Assembly: GCF_021191695.1 (NCBI RefSeq)
Contig: NZ_JAIWPT010000003.1
Span: forward strand, 248,001-312,000
DNA from: Proluteimonas luteida
GTDB lineage: Bacteria > Pseudomonadota > Gammaproteobacteria > Xanthomonadales > Xanthomonadaceae
Length of the DNA stretch: 64,000 nucleotides
Reading direction: 5' to 3'
Position numbers and translations under genes: made by a program. The notes beneath the pieces were generated by a model that saw nothing but the letters and a program-made list of their open reading frames with translations, was not told the DNA's origin and searched no databases. Positions within the stretch are counted from its first letter, which is position 1. Each line of letters begins with the position of its first letter. This document shows positions 17,017 through 26,591 of the stretch, piece after piece.

Positions 17017-18228
17017 TTACTTCAGCTTCGCGGCCGCGCGCAGTTCGTCGGCCTTGTCGGTCTTCTCCCACGAGAACGCCGTCGCGGTGTGCGACTTGCC
17101 GGCGCCGTCGGTGTAGCTGAACTCCTTCGGCTTGCGGCCGAAGTGGCCGTAGGCCGCGGTGGGCTGGTACATCGGGTGGATCAGGTCCAGCATCTGGATG
17201 ATGCCGTAGGGGCGCAGGTCGAAATGCCTGCGGATCAGCTTCTCGATGGTCTCGTCGGGCACCTTGCCGGTGCCGAAGGTGGTGACCGAGATCGAGGTCG
17301 GCTCGGCGACGCCGATGGCATAGGACACCTGCACCTCGCAGCGGTCGGCAAGGCCCGCGGCGACGATGTTCTTGGCGACGTAGCGCGCGGCGTACGCGGC
17401 CGAGCGGTCGACCTTCGACGGGTCCTTGCCGGAGAACGCGCCGCCGCCGTGGCGCGCCCAGCCGCCGTAGGTGTCGACGATGATCTTGCGCCCGGTCAGG
17501 CCGCAGTCGCCGACCGGCCCGCCGATGACGAACTTGCCGGTCGGGTTGATGTGGAACTTGGTGCCCTTGTGCAGCCACTTCTCCGGCAGCACCGGCTTGA
17601 GGATCTCCTCGCGCACGGCCTCGATCAGGTGCTTCTGCTTGACGTCGGGATCGTGCTGGGTCGACAGCACCACGGCGTCGATCGCGGTGGCGACGCCGTC
17701 GACGTAGCGCAGCGTGACCTGCGACTTGGCGTCCGGGCGCAGCCACGGCAGCGGCGAGTTCTTCTTCTTGCGGACCTTGGCCTGCTGCTCGACCAGGCGA
17801 TGCGCGTAGTGGATCGCCGCCGGCATGAAGGTCGGGGTCTCGTTGGTCGCGTAGCCGAACATCAGGCCCTGGTCGCCGGCGCCCATTTCCTCAGGCTTCT
17901 TGCGGTCCACGCCCTGGGCGATGTGCGGCGACTGCTTGCCGATCAGGTTCAGCACGCCGCAGGTCTCGCCGTCGAAGCCGACCTGCGAGCTGTCGTAGCC
18001 GATGTCCAGGATCACCTTGCGGGTCAGGGCCTCGAGGTCGATCCACGCGCTGGTGGTGATCTCGCCGGCGACGATCGCCACGCCGGTCTTGACCATGGTC
18101 TCGCAGGCCACGCGCGCGCGCTTGTCGTGCGCCAGGATCGCGTCGAGCACCGCGTCGGAAATCTGGTCGGCGATCTTGTCCGGATGGCCTTCGGAGACCG
18201 ATTCGGAGGTGAACAGGTAGTTGGACAT
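17017..18228 (-). CDS. metK: S-adenosylmethionine synthetase
   Basis: 403 residues, full length. MetK makes SAM from methionine and ATP. The N-terminal [20 protein letters not shown] carries the metal- and ATP-binding His/Asp pair. Signature hexa-peptide-type segments [12 protein letters not shown] and [16 protein letters not shown] are present, along with [16 protein letters not shown] and [11 protein letters not shown]. The start at 18228 is the only one that keeps the conserved N-terminus. The 138-bp upstream region shared with the divergent UPF0149 gene holds an AT-rich CGAATATAGGGATATAG stretch, but I see no recognisable SAM riboswitch. Together with ahcY it supplies both ends of the methyl cycle. 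Confidence 0.98.
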   Translation of the reverse strand: MSNYLFTSESVSEGHPDKIADQISDAVLDAILAHDKRARVACETMVKTGVAIVAGEITTSAWIDLEALTRKVILDIGYDSSQVGFDGETCGVLNLIGKQSPHIAQGVDRKKPEEMGAGDQGLMFGYATNETPTFMPAAIHYAHRLVEQQAKVRKKKNSPLPWLRPDAKSQVTLRYVDGVATAIDAVVLSTQHDPDVKQKHLIEAVREEILKPVLPEKWLHKGTKFHINPTGKFVIGGPVGDCGLTGRKIIVDTYGGWARHGGGAFSGKDPSKVDRSAAYAARYVAKNIVAAGLADRCEVQVSYAIGVAEPTSISVTTFGTGKVPDETIEKLIRRHFDLRPYGIIQMLDLIHPMYQPTAAYGHFGRKPKEFSYTDGAGKSHTATAFSWEKTDKADELRAAAKLK

Positions 18229-18366
18229 CGGGGCTATATCCCTATATTCGGATGGAAAGATGGCGGGGGATGATACAGGTCCGCGTGCCGGCGTGCATGA
18301 CAGGCGGGGCCTGCATTGATCGGGGGTTAAACTCCCGCCTGCCGCCCCAACGCAAGGAAACCCAGC

Positions 18367-19155
18367 ATGACCCAGCCCGCAGCCGCCGGTCCACTGGACG
18401 AGCAGGATGTCGCCGCCCTCGAGGCACTGCTGGCGCCGCGGATCGGGCAGGGCGGCATGCCGCTCGAGACCCTGGACGGATTCTTCTCGGCCTTGATCGT
18501 CGGTCCGGGCGAGCTGGTGATGCCCCGCGAATACCTGCCGTACGTGTTCGGCGAGGTGCCGGCGTGGGCCGACCAGCGGCAGGCCTCGGAGGAGATGGGC
18601 CTGCTGACGAAGCTCTGGAACCACATCGCCTGGCGGGTCGTCCAGCCGCTTCCGTACGAGGACGAACTGCCGGCGCCGGACGCGTCCGACGATGGCTTCG
18701 AGCTGATGCCGCTGATCGCATTGCCCGACACCGGCGACGAGGACGGAGACGACGCGGACCCGTTCGATGCGATCCCGCCCGATTTTCCGGTCGGCGCGCT
18801 GTGGGCGGGGGGATTCCTGCACGGCATGTCGCTGCGCGGCGATGCCTGGGAAGCCTGGATGGCAACCGACGACGATCTGTGCGCGGACGTCGCCGACCTG
18901 GTGCGCCTGTCGGCCACCGACGATGCGCACGCCGACGAACTCGGCATCCCGCCGCAGGACCGGCTGGATCTCGACGCGCGCTGGGATCTGCTGACCTCGG
19001 TCCCCGGCCTGCTGCTCGACCTCAACGAGACGCGGCTGGCGGAGAGGGTCGTACGCACCCCGGTCCGGCGCGCGCCCGCGCCCGGCCGCAACGATCCCTG
19101 TCCCTGCGGCAGCGGCAGGAAATGGAAGAAGTGTTGTGGCGCGTCGGTGCACTGA
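18367..19155 (+). CDS. UPF0149 (YecA-like) protein with C-terminal SEC-C zinc motif
   Basis: 262 residues, acidic. The N-terminal two thirds match the UPF0149/YecA helical fold: [20 protein letters not shown] (about 34-53), EYLPYVFGE, then [20 protein letters not shown] (about 140-159). The last 20 or so residues, [19 protein letters not shown], are a SEC-C zinc-binding motif with the CxC-x8-CC spacing, as at the end of SecA. UPF0149-SEC-C proteins are thought to act around translocation or ribosome-associated quality control, without firm assignment. It is transcribed divergently from metK with an AAGGAA ribosome-binding site, and is followed by a dispersed repeat. Confidence 0.88.
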   Translation: MTQPAAAGPLDEQDVAALEALLAPRIGQGGMPLETLDGFFSALIVGPGELVMPREYLPYVFGEVPAWADQRQASEEMGLLTKLWNHIAWRVVQPLPYEDELPAPDASDDGFELMPLIALPDTGDEDGDDADPFDAIPPDFPVGALWAGGFLHGMSLRGDAWEAWMATDDDLCADVADLVRLSATDDAHADELGIPPQDRLDLDARWDLLTSVPGLLLDLNETRLAERVVRTPVRRAPAPGRNDPCPCGSGRKWKKCCGASVH

Positions 19156-19195
19156 GCCGCGGGGAGCAATTCGCCCTCGCCGATTCCGGGGGCGA

Positions 19196-19312
19196 TCGTA
19201 GGTCGGGGCAACGCCCCCGACGCCGGGATTCCGGCCGGGCCGGGCAGGCGGGTCCCACGACGCCTTGAGAATCCGTGACGCCGCGCCCGTCGGCCGCATG
19301 GGCCGACCTACG
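19196..19312. repeat. Dispersed hairpin-ended repeat, single copy
   Basis: One diverged copy of the unit found in tandem at 7763-8180. It opens TCGTAGGTCGGGGCAACGCC and closes with GTCGGCCGCATGGGCCGACCTACG, with an intact hairpin at each end. The interior keeps GGGTCCCACGACGCC and GAGAATCC. The sequence before it, TCGCCGATTCCGGG, also precedes the copies near 7763 and 40908, so the element probably includes this flank. The 428-bp stretch 19156-19583 contains this repeat and the hairpin at 19360-19382, and no gene I can support. Confidence 0.8.
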
Positions 19313-19359
19313 CAGCCGTCTTCTCCGGTCATCGGCGAGGGCCAACGCTGCGCGTTGTC

Positions 19360-19382
19360 AAGAACCGCTCCCTGCGGTTCTT
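19360..19382 (+). terminator. Hairpin with short U-tract before the tolC-like gene
   Basis: AAGAACCGC-TCCCT-GCGGTTCTT is a perfect 9-bp stem ending in TTT. It lies 205 bp after the UPF0149 gene, beyond the repeat, and is the first plausible intrinsic terminator for that gene. Confidence 0.5.
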
Positions 19383-19583
19383 TGGCGCAGCTTCATGATG
19401 TGACTCCCAGGATACGGTGGCGTACAGTCGTGATGCCGCGTGGTGCACGGTACCTTGCAGCGACAGGACGGGATGCATGGAAACCGGAAGGCAAGGATGG
19501 CGGCGGTACGAACGATGGATGATGGAAGCAGGGATGCCGGCGTGGAGATCGGGCGGCATCGGGGCGTGGGGATTTTCCGGGCA

Positions 19584-21038
19584 ATGACGCGAATCGGGAT
19601 GCGAACGACGAAGGTGCTGCTGGCCGTCGGGCTGGCGGCCAACTGCCCACTGCCGGCCATCGCGGCGGACGATCCGCCGCAGGAGCTGCTGCAGCCGGGC
19701 GCTATGCAACCGGGCGCGCCACCACCACAGCAGGGCACCGCGGTCCCGCTGAGCTATGCGCAGGCCGAGCAGCACCTGTTCGAGCGCTCCGATGCGCTGA
19801 TGGCCGCCGACGCCAACGTGCGCGGCCTTGCGGCCGAGCATGCGGCCACCCGCCGGCTGCGGGTGCCCGACGTCAGCGCCGAGATCCGCAGGATGCGGTT
19901 CCAGAAGACCGTCGAGCTGCCGCTCGGCTCGCTGGCGCCGGTCGCCGAGGTGTTCGGCATCCCTTCGCCGCTGACGTTCGAGTTCGACGACTGGCGCACG
20001 CGGCCGCTGTTGACCGCGACGATGCCGCTGTACACCGGCGGCCTCATTCCCGCTGCGCAGGGCGCCGCGGAGGCGGCGGTCGGACAGGCCGACGCCGAGC
20101 GCCTGCTGCAGCAGCAGACGCTGGCGGTGCAACTGGTGCACGCCTACTACGGCCAGCAACTGGCCGAGCAGGCGCTGGCGATCCGCACCGCGGTGCGCGA
20201 TGGCCTGCAGCGGCACCTCGACGATGCGCTGCGGCTTGAACAGGAAGGCTTCGCCAGCCGCGCCCAGCGGCTGCAGGCCACGGTCGCCCGCGACAAGGCC
20301 GAGCGCGAGTACCGCAAGGCGCGCAACGATCTCGACAGCACGCGGGCGACGCTGGCGCTGCTGCTGCATGCCGGCGGCGACGTGCAGCCGGTCAGCCCGC
20401 TGTTCGTGCATGCGGCGCCGGTCGGCACGCTGGAGGCGTTCATCGACGCGGCCGAGGCCTCGCATCCGCAGGTGCGCCGGCTGCAGTCGATGGTGGCCCA
20501 GGCCGGCCATGGCGTGCGCGCCCAGCAGGCGCAGTACAAGCCCACGATCTACGCCTTCGGCCAGTACGATTTCCGGCGCCAGGACGCGTTCCTCGACGAT
20601 CCGGACTGGGCCTTCGGCATCGGCCTGAAGTACACCTTCCTGTCGGGGCAGGGCCGTTCGCAGAAGCTGTCGGCGGCACGCGCGAAACACGACGAGGCCG
20701 AGGCGGGCCTGCGCGAGGCGCGCAACCAGCTGCGCATCGGCGTGACCCAGGCCTGGAATGCGCTGGAAACCGCGCGCGTGCAGTACCAGCTGCTCGACAG
20801 TTCGATCGCCGAGGCGGCCGAGAACCTGCGCCTGCAGGAACTGTCGTTCCGCGAGGGCATGGCGACCTCGCTCGACGTCATCGATGCGCGCCTGACCCTC
20901 GGCGGCGCGCAGGTCGAGCGCGCCGAGGCCGCCTATGCCTACGACGTCGCGCTGGCCGAGCTACTGCAGATGAGCGGCCAGACCGCCCGCTTCGACGCCC
21001 TGTCCCGAACCGCAACAGCCCAGGTGGTCGCCCCATGA
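19584..21038 (+). CDS. TolC-family outer-membrane efflux protein
   Basis: 484 residues from the ATG at 19584, chosen because the signal peptide (MTRIGMRTTKVLLAVGLAAN then PLPAIAA) starts there; longer frames lack leader character. The mature part has the OEP pattern: long amphipathic alpha-helices rich in Ala, Glu and Gln, beta-strand segments YTGGLIPAAQGAAEAAV and YDFRRQDAFLDDPDW, and the second repeat half ending FREGMATSLDVIDARLTLGGAQ. It should form a trimeric channel through the outer membrane. Its stop overlaps the HlyD start by four bases, so it heads a four-gene export operon. Confidence 0.9.
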   Translation: MTRIGMRTTKVLLAVGLAANCPLPAIAADDPPQELLQPGAMQPGAPPPQQGTAVPLSYAQAEQHLFERSDALMAADANVRGLAAEHAATRRLRVPDVSAEIRRMRFQKTVELPLGSLAPVAEVFGIPSPLTFEFDDWRTRPLLTATMPLYTGGLIPAAQGAAEAAVGQADAERLLQQQTLAVQLVHAYYGQQLAEQALAIRTAVRDGLQRHLDDALRLEQEGFASRAQRLQATVARDKAEREYRKARNDLDSTRATLALLLHAGGDVQPVSPLFVHAAPVGTLEAFIDAAEASHPQVRRLQSMVAQAGHGVRAQQAQYKPTIYAFGQYDFRRQDAFLDDPDWAFGIGLKYTFLSGQGRSQKLSAARAKHDEAEAGLREARNQLRIGVTQAWNALETARVQYQLLDSSIAEAAENLRLQELSFREGMATSLDVIDARLTLGGAQVERAEAAYAYDVALAELLQMSGQTARFDALSRTATAQVVAP

Positions 21039-22051
21039 GCCAGAACCCGTCCTCCGATCCGCAGCCGCACGCGCGTCGCCGCCGGCTGTTGCCGGCCGTC
21101 GTCGTGCTGGTTGTCGTGGTGGTGGTGCTTGGCGTGTGGCTGGCGTTCCGGCCCGGGCAGGGCCAGGTGCAGGGCATGGTCGATGCCGACAGCCTCAACG
21201 TGGCCGCGAAGGTCAGCGCCCGGCTGGCGGCGGTGCACGTGCGCGAGGGCGACCGGGTCGAGGCCGGGCAGCTACTGTTCGAGCTGGACTCGCCCGAGGT
21301 CGCGGCCAAGGCGCAGCAGGCCGGCGCGGTGCGCGACGCCGCGCAGGCGCAGGCCGACAAGGCCGATGCCGGCGCGCGCGAGGAGGACATCCGCGCCGCC
21401 GAGGCCGAATGGGAGCGCGCGCGGGCCGGCAATGCGCTGGCGCAATCCACGTTCCGGCGGCTCGACCGGCTCTACGGCGAGGGCGTGGTCAGCCGCCAGC
21501 GGCGCGACGAGGCCCAGGCGCAGGCGCGCAGTTCCGCCGGCCTGGAAGCCGCCGCGCGCGCCCAGTACGACATGGCCCGTGCCGGCGCGCGCAGCCAGGA
21601 CAAGGCCGCGGCCCACGCCCAGGTGCGCCAGGCCGAGGGCGCGGTCGCCGAAGTGGAGGCCGCGGAGGCCGAGGTGCGCGGACACGCGCCGGCCGCCGGC
21701 GAGATCAGCCGGCGCATGGCCGACGTCGGCGAGATCGTCCCGGCCGGCTACCCGGTGTTCAAGCTGGTCGACATCGACCATCCCTGGGTCTCGCTGTTCC
21801 TGCGCGAGGACCAGTTCCACGGCGTCGCCCCGGGCATGCGCGTGCATGGCGACGTGCCCGCACTGGGCCGCAAGGCGGTCGAATTCGAGGTCTACTACGT
21901 CAGCCCGGCCGGCGACTACGCCACCTGGCGCGCGACCCGGCAGTCGGCCGGTTTCGACGTGCACAGCTTCGAGGTGCGGGCGCGGCCGGTGGATAAGGTC
22001 GACGGCCTGCGCCCGGGCATGAGCGTGCTGTTCGCATGGCCGCAGGGCTGA
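21035..22051 (+). CDS. HlyD-family periplasmic adaptor (membrane fusion protein)
   Basis: 338 residues. A basic start (HARRRRLLPAV) leads into a single membrane anchor of repeated valines (about 20-36). The biotinyl-lipoyl half-motif reads VSARLAAVHVREGDRVEAGQ, followed by a long coiled-coil hairpin of Ala/Glu/Gln/Arg-rich helices (about 90-215). The returning half is APAAGEISRRMADVGEIVPA. The C-terminal barrel includes GMRVHGDVPALG and LRPGMSVLFAWP. It bridges inner-membrane permeases and the TolC-like channel. It overlaps the first permease gene by 16 bases. The closest known architecture is YhiI of the yhiI-rbbA-yhhJ system, but the ATPase is absent here. Confidence 0.9.
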   Translation: MSQNPSSDPQPHARRRRLLPAVVVLVVVVVVLGVWLAFRPGQGQVQGMVDADSLNVAAKVSARLAAVHVREGDRVEAGQLLFELDSPEVAAKAQQAGAVRDAAQAQADKADAGAREEDIRAAEAEWERARAGNALAQSTFRRLDRLYGEGVVSRQRRDEAQAQARSSAGLEAAARAQYDMARAGARSQDKAAAHAQVRQAEGAVAEVEAAEAEVRGHAPAAGEISRRMADVGEIVPAGYPVFKLVDIDHPWVSLFLREDQFHGVAPGMRVHGDVPALGRKAVEFEVYYVSPAGDYATWRATRQSAGFDVHSFEVRARPVDKVDGLRPGMSVLFAWPQG

Positions 22052-23223
22052 CCGGCTGGGGCGAGGCGCTGCTGGCCGCGACGCGGCGCGAACTCGGGCG
22101 GCTGCGCCGCGACCGGTGGGATCTGGCGCTGGTGACCTGGCTGCCCTGGGGCCTGCTGCTGGTGCTGGCGTTGCTGATGGGCGACGGGGTGATGCGCGAC
22201 CTGCCGATCGCGGTGGTCGACCAGGACCGCAGCGCCGAGAGCCGCGAACTGGTGCGGATGCTCGATGCCAGCCCCGGATTGGAGGTGGTCGCGGCGCCGC
22301 TCTCGCTGGAGGCGGCGTGGCCGCTGGTGCGCAAGCTCGACGTGTTCGCGGTCGTGCACATCCCGCCGCGCGCCGCGCGCGAGGTCGCGCGCGGGCAGGC
22401 CGGCACGCTGCTGGCCTACTACAACGCCAGCTACCTGACTGCCGGGCAGTCGGCCGCGCGTGACATCGGCGATGTCGTCGACGCCTTCAACCGCGACGTG
22501 GTGGTGTCGTCCGTCGCGCTGGCCGCCGGACCGGCGACGGTGCGCGACGCACCGGTCGCGGTGCAGGCGCGGGTGCTGTTCAACCCCGAGCGCAACCTCG
22601 GCCGCTTCCTGCTCGGCCTGCTGGTGCCGGCGCTGCTGCTGCTGGCGGCGATGCTGGCGATGACGACGTCGCTCGGCCGCGAACTGCGCGACGGCAGCCT
22701 CGCGGCGTGGCTGGCGCCGCAGCGCTGGCCGTCCGCCGCGGTGCTGGGCAAGCTGCTGCCGTACCTGCTGCTGTTCACCTCCTATGGCGTGGTCGGGGTG
22801 CTGCTGTCGGCCTGGCGCGCGGGCGACGCGTTCGGCAATGCCGGGGGCATGCTGGCGCTGCTGGCCGGCATCGTGCTGCTGTACGCGGCGTATGCCAGCG
22901 TCTCGCTGCTGCTGGTCGGCCTGACCCGCGACCTCGGCACCTCGCTGTCGATCTGCAGCCTGTACGCCGGCACGGTGATGGCCTTCGCCGGCGCGACCTT
23001 CCCGATCAACGACGGCAGCCGTTTCCTGCATGTGTGGAACGCGATCCTGCCGTTCACCCATTTCGTCGTGCTGCAGGCGCGCACCCTCGACATGGGCGGC
23101 GCGGCCGGCACATCGCTGGCACCGCTGCTGGCGCTGGCCGCGTTCCTGCCGCTGGCCGGGGTGCCGGGCTACTGGCTGTACCGGCGCGCGGCGCGCCGGG
23201 CGGCCGCGGGCGCCGCCGCATGA
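22036..23223 (+). CDS. ABC-2 type transporter permease (YhhJ-like), first copy
   Basis: 395 residues. One N-terminal membrane segment (LVTWLPWGLLLVLALLMG) is followed by a large periplasmic domain beginning LPIAVVDQDRSAESRELVRM, then about five membrane helices (from LLGLLVPALLLLAAMLAM onward). This is the DUF3533/ABC-2 export permease plan. The segment MAFAGATFPINDGSRFLHVW is typical. It overlaps both neighbours. No Walker motifs are present, so it needs an ATPase from elsewhere or works differently. It shares the periplasmic VVD-DRSAESR motif with the next gene, indicating duplication. Confidence 0.88.
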   Translation: MAAGLTGWGEALLAATRRELGRLRRDRWDLALVTWLPWGLLLVLALLMGDGVMRDLPIAVVDQDRSAESRELVRMLDASPGLEVVAAPLSLEAAWPLVRKLDVFAVVHIPPRAAREVARGQAGTLLAYYNASYLTAGQSAARDIGDVVDAFNRDVVVSSVALAAGPATVRDAPVAVQARVLFNPERNLGRFLLGLLVPALLLLAAMLAMTTSLGRELRDGSLAAWLAPQRWPSAAVLGKLLPYLLLFTSYGVVGVLLSAWRAGDAFGNAGGMLALLAGIVLLYAAYASVSLLLVGLTRDLGTSLSICSLYAGTVMAFAGATFPINDGSRFLHVWNAILPFTHFVVLQARTLDMGGAAGTSLAPLLALAAFLPLAGVPGYWLYRRAARRAAAGAAA

Positions 23224-24344
23224 GCGCGGCAGGCCGCCCGCAGGGGTTCCGCGCCACGTTCGCCTGGACCTGGCGCGCGTTGCTCGGCAACCGCTATGCG
23301 GTGGTCACCATGCTGCTGGCCGTGGTGCTGTACTCGGTGTTCTATCCGACCGCCTACCGGAACGAAGTGGCCAGCAGCCTGCCGGTGGTGGTGGTCGACG
23401 ACGACCGTTCCGCGGAGAGCCGGGCGCTGCTGCGCAAGCTCGACAGCATGCGCGCGATCGAGGTCGTGGGCACGCCGCTGACCCTGGCCGACGCGCGCCG
23501 CGCGATCGAATCCGGGCACGCCGAAGGCATCGTCCACATTCCGGGGCGCCTGCAGCGCGATCTCGCGCGCGGCGGCCAGGCGCAGCTGGTGCTGCTGGGC
23601 AATGGCGCGTTCCTCGGCCGGGCCAGCAGCGTGCTCGAAGGCATGGGCGATGCGATCCGCGGCTGGGCGGTGGAGGTGGCCACCGCGCAGGCGATGTATG
23701 CCGGCGCACCGACCAGCGCGCCGTATACCCTGGTCAAGCGCCCGCTGTTCAACACCCAGGAGGGCTACGGCAGCAGCATCGTGCCCGGGGTGTCGGCGCT
23801 GATCGTGCACCAGACCCTGCTGATCGGCATCTGCGTGCTCGGCGGCGGCCTGCGCATGGCGCGGGGCCGGCGGCTGCGGGCGCGCCCGGTGCAGCTGGCG
23901 GCCGCGGCCTGCCTGTTCTGGCTGGTCGGCATGACCAGCCTGCTGTACTACACCGGGTTCACGTTCTGGGCGCAGGATTACCCGCGCGGCGGCAACCTGC
24001 CGGGCCTGCTGGCCGCCGGTTCGGTGTTCATCGCCGCGATCGTGGCGCTGGGGCTGCTGCTGGCCAGCCTGTTCCGCAGCCCGGAGCGCGCGTTCCAGCT
24101 GCTGCTGATGACTTCGGTGCCGCTGTTCTTCCTGTCCAACCTGTCGTGGCCATGGCCGTCGACGCCGGCCTGGCTGCACGCGGCGTCGCAGCTGCTGCCG
24201 ACCACGCCGGGCATCAACGCGATGGTGCGGCTCAACCAGATGGGCGCCAGCCTGGCCGAGGTCTGGCCGCAGGTCGCGACGCTGGCCGCGCTGGCGCTGG
24301 GCTACGGCGCACTGGCGCTGTGGCGCTGGCGCGGCGATGAATGA
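23220..24344 (+). CDS. ABC-2 type transporter permease, second copy
   Basis: 374 residues, starting with ATG at 23220 that overlaps the previous stop (ATGA). It has the same plan as its neighbour: an N-terminal helix (AVVTMLLAVVLYSVFYPTAY), a periplasmic domain starting SLPVVVVDDDRSAESRALLR, and about five C-terminal helices including SVFIAAIVALGLLLASLF and LMTSVPLFFLSNLSWPWP. The last resembles the SNLSWP signature of DrrB/YhhJ-like export permeases. The two permeases probably form a heterodimer. It ends the operon; a 61-bp gap follows. No nucleotide-binding domain gene is found in or near the operon. Confidence 0.88.
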   Translation: MSAAGRPQGFRATFAWTWRALLGNRYAVVTMLLAVVLYSVFYPTAYRNEVASSLPVVVVDDDRSAESRALLRKLDSMRAIEVVGTPLTLADARRAIESGHAEGIVHIPGRLQRDLARGGQAQLVLLGNGAFLGRASSVLEGMGDAIRGWAVEVATAQAMYAGAPTSAPYTLVKRPLFNTQEGYGSSIVPGVSALIVHQTLLIGICVLGGGLRMARGRRLRARPVQLAAAACLFWLVGMTSLLYYTGFTFWAQDYPRGGNLPGLLAAGSVFIAAIVALGLLLASLFRSPERAFQLLLMTSVPLFFLSNLSWPWPSTPAWLHAASQLLPTTPGINAMVRLNQMGASLAEVWPQVATLAALALGYGALALWRWRGDE

Positions 24345-24405
24345 TCGCGGATGACCTGGGAGCGCGCCGTTGCCGCGGCCGGTCCGGGTCGATGATGATG
24401 CGTGC

Positions 24406-25461
24406 ATGGATTCCCTGAGCCAGATCCTGCTCGGCGCATCGGTCGCCGCCGCGGTCGTGCCCGCTGCGCACCGCCGCGCCGCGCTGGCTGCGGGCGCGGT
24501 GCTCGGCACGCTGCCCGACCTCGACGGCATTCCGGTCGCGCTGATGACCGACGACCCGGTGCTGCGGATGACCCTGCACCGCGGCCTGACCCACTCGCTG
24601 CTGGTGCTGCCGCTGGCGGCGACGCTGATCTGGTGGCTGTTCCGCCGTTTCGGCAACGGGCGCGTCGCCGCCTCGCCCACGCGCTGGTTCTGGGCGATCC
24701 AGCTCGCGCTGGTCACCCATCCGCTGCTCGATGCCTTCACCGTCTACGGCACCCAGCTGCTGTGGCCGTTGCAGCCGCCGCCGGCGATGTGGTCGAGCCT
24801 GTTCATCATCGACCCGCTGTACACGGTGTGGCTGCTGGTCGGCGTGCTGGTCGCGACCGTCGCAGGGGCGCGGCCCGTCGCTGGGCGCGCGCTGGCGTTC
24901 GGGCTGGTGCTCAGCTGCGGCTACATCGGCTGGTCGCTGACCGCCAAGGCGCTGGTCGAGCGCGAGGCCGGCCGCGCGCTGGCGGCGATGGGGCTGCAGG
25001 ATGCGCCGCGCTTCTCGGTGCCGATGCCGGCGACCACGCTGCTGTGGCGGGTCGTGGCGATGACCCCCGACGGCTACGTCGAGGGCTATCGCTCGCTGGT
25101 CGCCGACCGCGGGCCGATGCGCTTCACCGCGTACCCGTCCGATGTCGCCGCGCTGCGCGCGAACGCCGACCTGCCGGCGGTACGCCGGCTGTCCTGGTTC
25201 AACCACGGTTTCATGGGCGCGCACGTGGTCGACGGCACCCTGCAGCTCAGCGACCTGCGCATGGGCAGCGAACCCGACTACTTCTTCCGTTTCGCGGTCG
25301 CCCGCCGCGACGGCGCGGGCTGGACCGCGATCGCGCCGCGTCAGGCGCCGATGGCGCGCGACATCGGGGCGACCTGGCAGGCGACCTGGTCGCGGATCTG
25401 GACCGAGCCGGTGGACGCGACCGCCGCCGGCCGTGTCGTGCCGGCCGCCAGCGGGCGCTGA
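24406..25461 (+). CDS. Inner-membrane DUF457/YdjM-like metal-dependent hydrolase
   Basis: 351 residues from ATG 24406 (MDSLSQILLGASVAAAVVP). The N-terminal part has four or so membrane segments and the family's metal-site motifs: GTLPDLDGIP (about 35-44), HRGLTHSLLVLPLA (about 61-74) and THPLLDAFTVYGTQLL (about 105-120), which supply conserved His and Asp residues. The C-terminal half is soluble and mixed. Members are labelled membrane-bound metal-dependent hydrolases, and LexA-controlled YdjM is one; the substrate is not known. It is separated from the export operon by 61 bp and could be read through from it. Confidence 0.85.
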   Translation: MDSLSQILLGASVAAAVVPAAHRRAALAAGAVLGTLPDLDGIPVALMTDDPVLRMTLHRGLTHSLLVLPLAATLIWWLFRRFGNGRVAASPTRWFWAIQLALVTHPLLDAFTVYGTQLLWPLQPPPAMWSSLFIIDPLYTVWLLVGVLVATVAGARPVAGRALAFGLVLSCGYIGWSLTAKALVEREAGRALAAMGLQDAPRFSVPMPATTLLWRVVAMTPDGYVEGYRSLVADRGPMRFTAYPSDVAALRANADLPAVRRLSWFNHGFMGAHVVDGTLQLSDLRMGSEPDYFFRFAVARRDGAGWTAIAPRQAPMARDIGATWQATWSRIWTEPVDATAAGRVVPAASGR

Positions 25462-25539
25462 GCGGGGATTGCCGCTTCGCGGATTTCCGGGCCGGAGCCT
25501 TTCAACGTCCTTGCGCGATACCGGGCATCGAAGGGATTG

Positions 25540-26553
25540 TCATGCCGCCTGCGCGGCCTGCCAGTCGCGGCCGTCGATCAGCGCGTCGAAGTAGTCGCGG
25601 GTCAGCGCGAGCTGCAGCGCGGCGCTGTCGGCGCGGTTGACCACGGCGCGGAAATGCGCGCGCTGCTCGACGGTGTGCTCCGGCCGGTCCTTCGCGTACC
25701 AGCCCAGGTGCTTGCGGGCGATGCGCACGCCGGCGGTCTCGCCGTAGAACGCGTGCAATGCCTGCAGATGGCCGAGCAGGATGTCGCGCACCTCGGCCAG
25801 CGACGGCGGCGGCAGGCGCGCGCCGGTGGCGAGGAAATGCGCGATCTCGCGGAAAATCCACGGCCGGCCCTGCGCCGCGCGGCCGACCATCACCGCGTCG
25901 GCGCCGGTATGGCGCAGCACCCGCGCGGCCTTGTCGGGCGTGTCGATGTCGCCGTTGGCGATCACCGGGATCGACAGCGCGGCCTTGATCGCGGCGATGG
26001 TGTCGTACTCGGCGCTGCCGGTGTAGTGCTGGTCGCGGGTGCGGCCGTGCACCGCGAGCGCGGCGATGCCGGCATCCTCGGCGATGCGCGCGATCGCCGG
26101 TGCGTTGCGTTGCGCCGCGCACCAGCCGGTGCGGATCTTCAGCGTCACCGGCACGTCGACCGCGGCGACCACGGCGCGCAGGATGTCGGCCACCAGCGCC
26201 TCGTCCTGCATCAGCGCCGAGCCGGCCCAGGCGTTGCACACCTTCTTGGCCGGGCAGCCCATGTTGATGTCGATGATCTGCGCGCCGTGGTCGACGTTGT
26301 GGCGCGCGGCGGCGGCCAGTTGCTGCGGCACCGTGCCGGCGATCTGCACGCCGACCGGCGCCGGTTCGCCGTCGTGGTCCATGCGCCGCAGCGATTTGCC
26401 GGTGTTCCAGAAGCGGGGGTCGCTGATCGTCATCTCCGACATCGCCATGCCGGCGCCGAGCTGCTTGCACAGCTGCCGGAACGGCTTGTCGGTGACCCCG
26501 GCCATCGGCGCCAGGATCACGTTCGGTTCGATGCGGTAGGGCCCGATCTGCAT
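25540..26553 (-). CDS. dusB: tRNA-dihydrouridine synthase B
   Basis: 337 residues. DusB reduces specific uridines in the tRNA D-loop using FMN and NADPH. MQIGPYRIEPNVILAPMAGV begins the FMN barrel; VTDKPFRQLCKQLGAG follows. DINMGCPAKKVCNAWAGSAL carries the catalytic cysteine. VHGRTRDQHYTGSAEYD, IPVIANGDI and DAVMVGRAAQGRPW are the other flavin/RNA contacts. RKHLGWYAKD marks the C-terminal helical domain. In many gammaproteobacteria dusB lies next to fis; no fis gene follows here within 78 bp before the convergent DUF457 gene. The kinase upstream ends 38 bp before it, so they may be co-transcribed. Confidence 0.95.
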   Translation of the reverse strand: MQIGPYRIEPNVILAPMAGVTDKPFRQLCKQLGAGMAMSEMTISDPRFWNTGKSLRRMDHDGEPAPVGVQIAGTVPQQLAAAARHNVDHGAQIIDINMGCPAKKVCNAWAGSALMQDEALVADILRAVVAAVDVPVTLKIRTGWCAAQRNAPAIARIAEDAGIAALAVHGRTRDQHYTGSAEYDTIAAIKAALSIPVIANGDIDTPDKAARVLRHTGADAVMVGRAAQGRPWIFREIAHFLATGARLPPPSLAEVRDILLGHLQALHAFYGETAGVRIARKHLGWYAKDRPEHTVEQRAHFRAVVNRADSAALQLALTRDYFDALIDGRDWQAAQAA

Positions 26554-26591
26554 GCGCGCATTGTCGCTGATCGGCGACGGCGCGGCGCGGT

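Noticed and set aside
18229..18366. SAM-type riboswitch ahead of metK
   Set aside because: The 138-bp divergent gap is short and none of the known SAM aptamer cores can be matched by eye.
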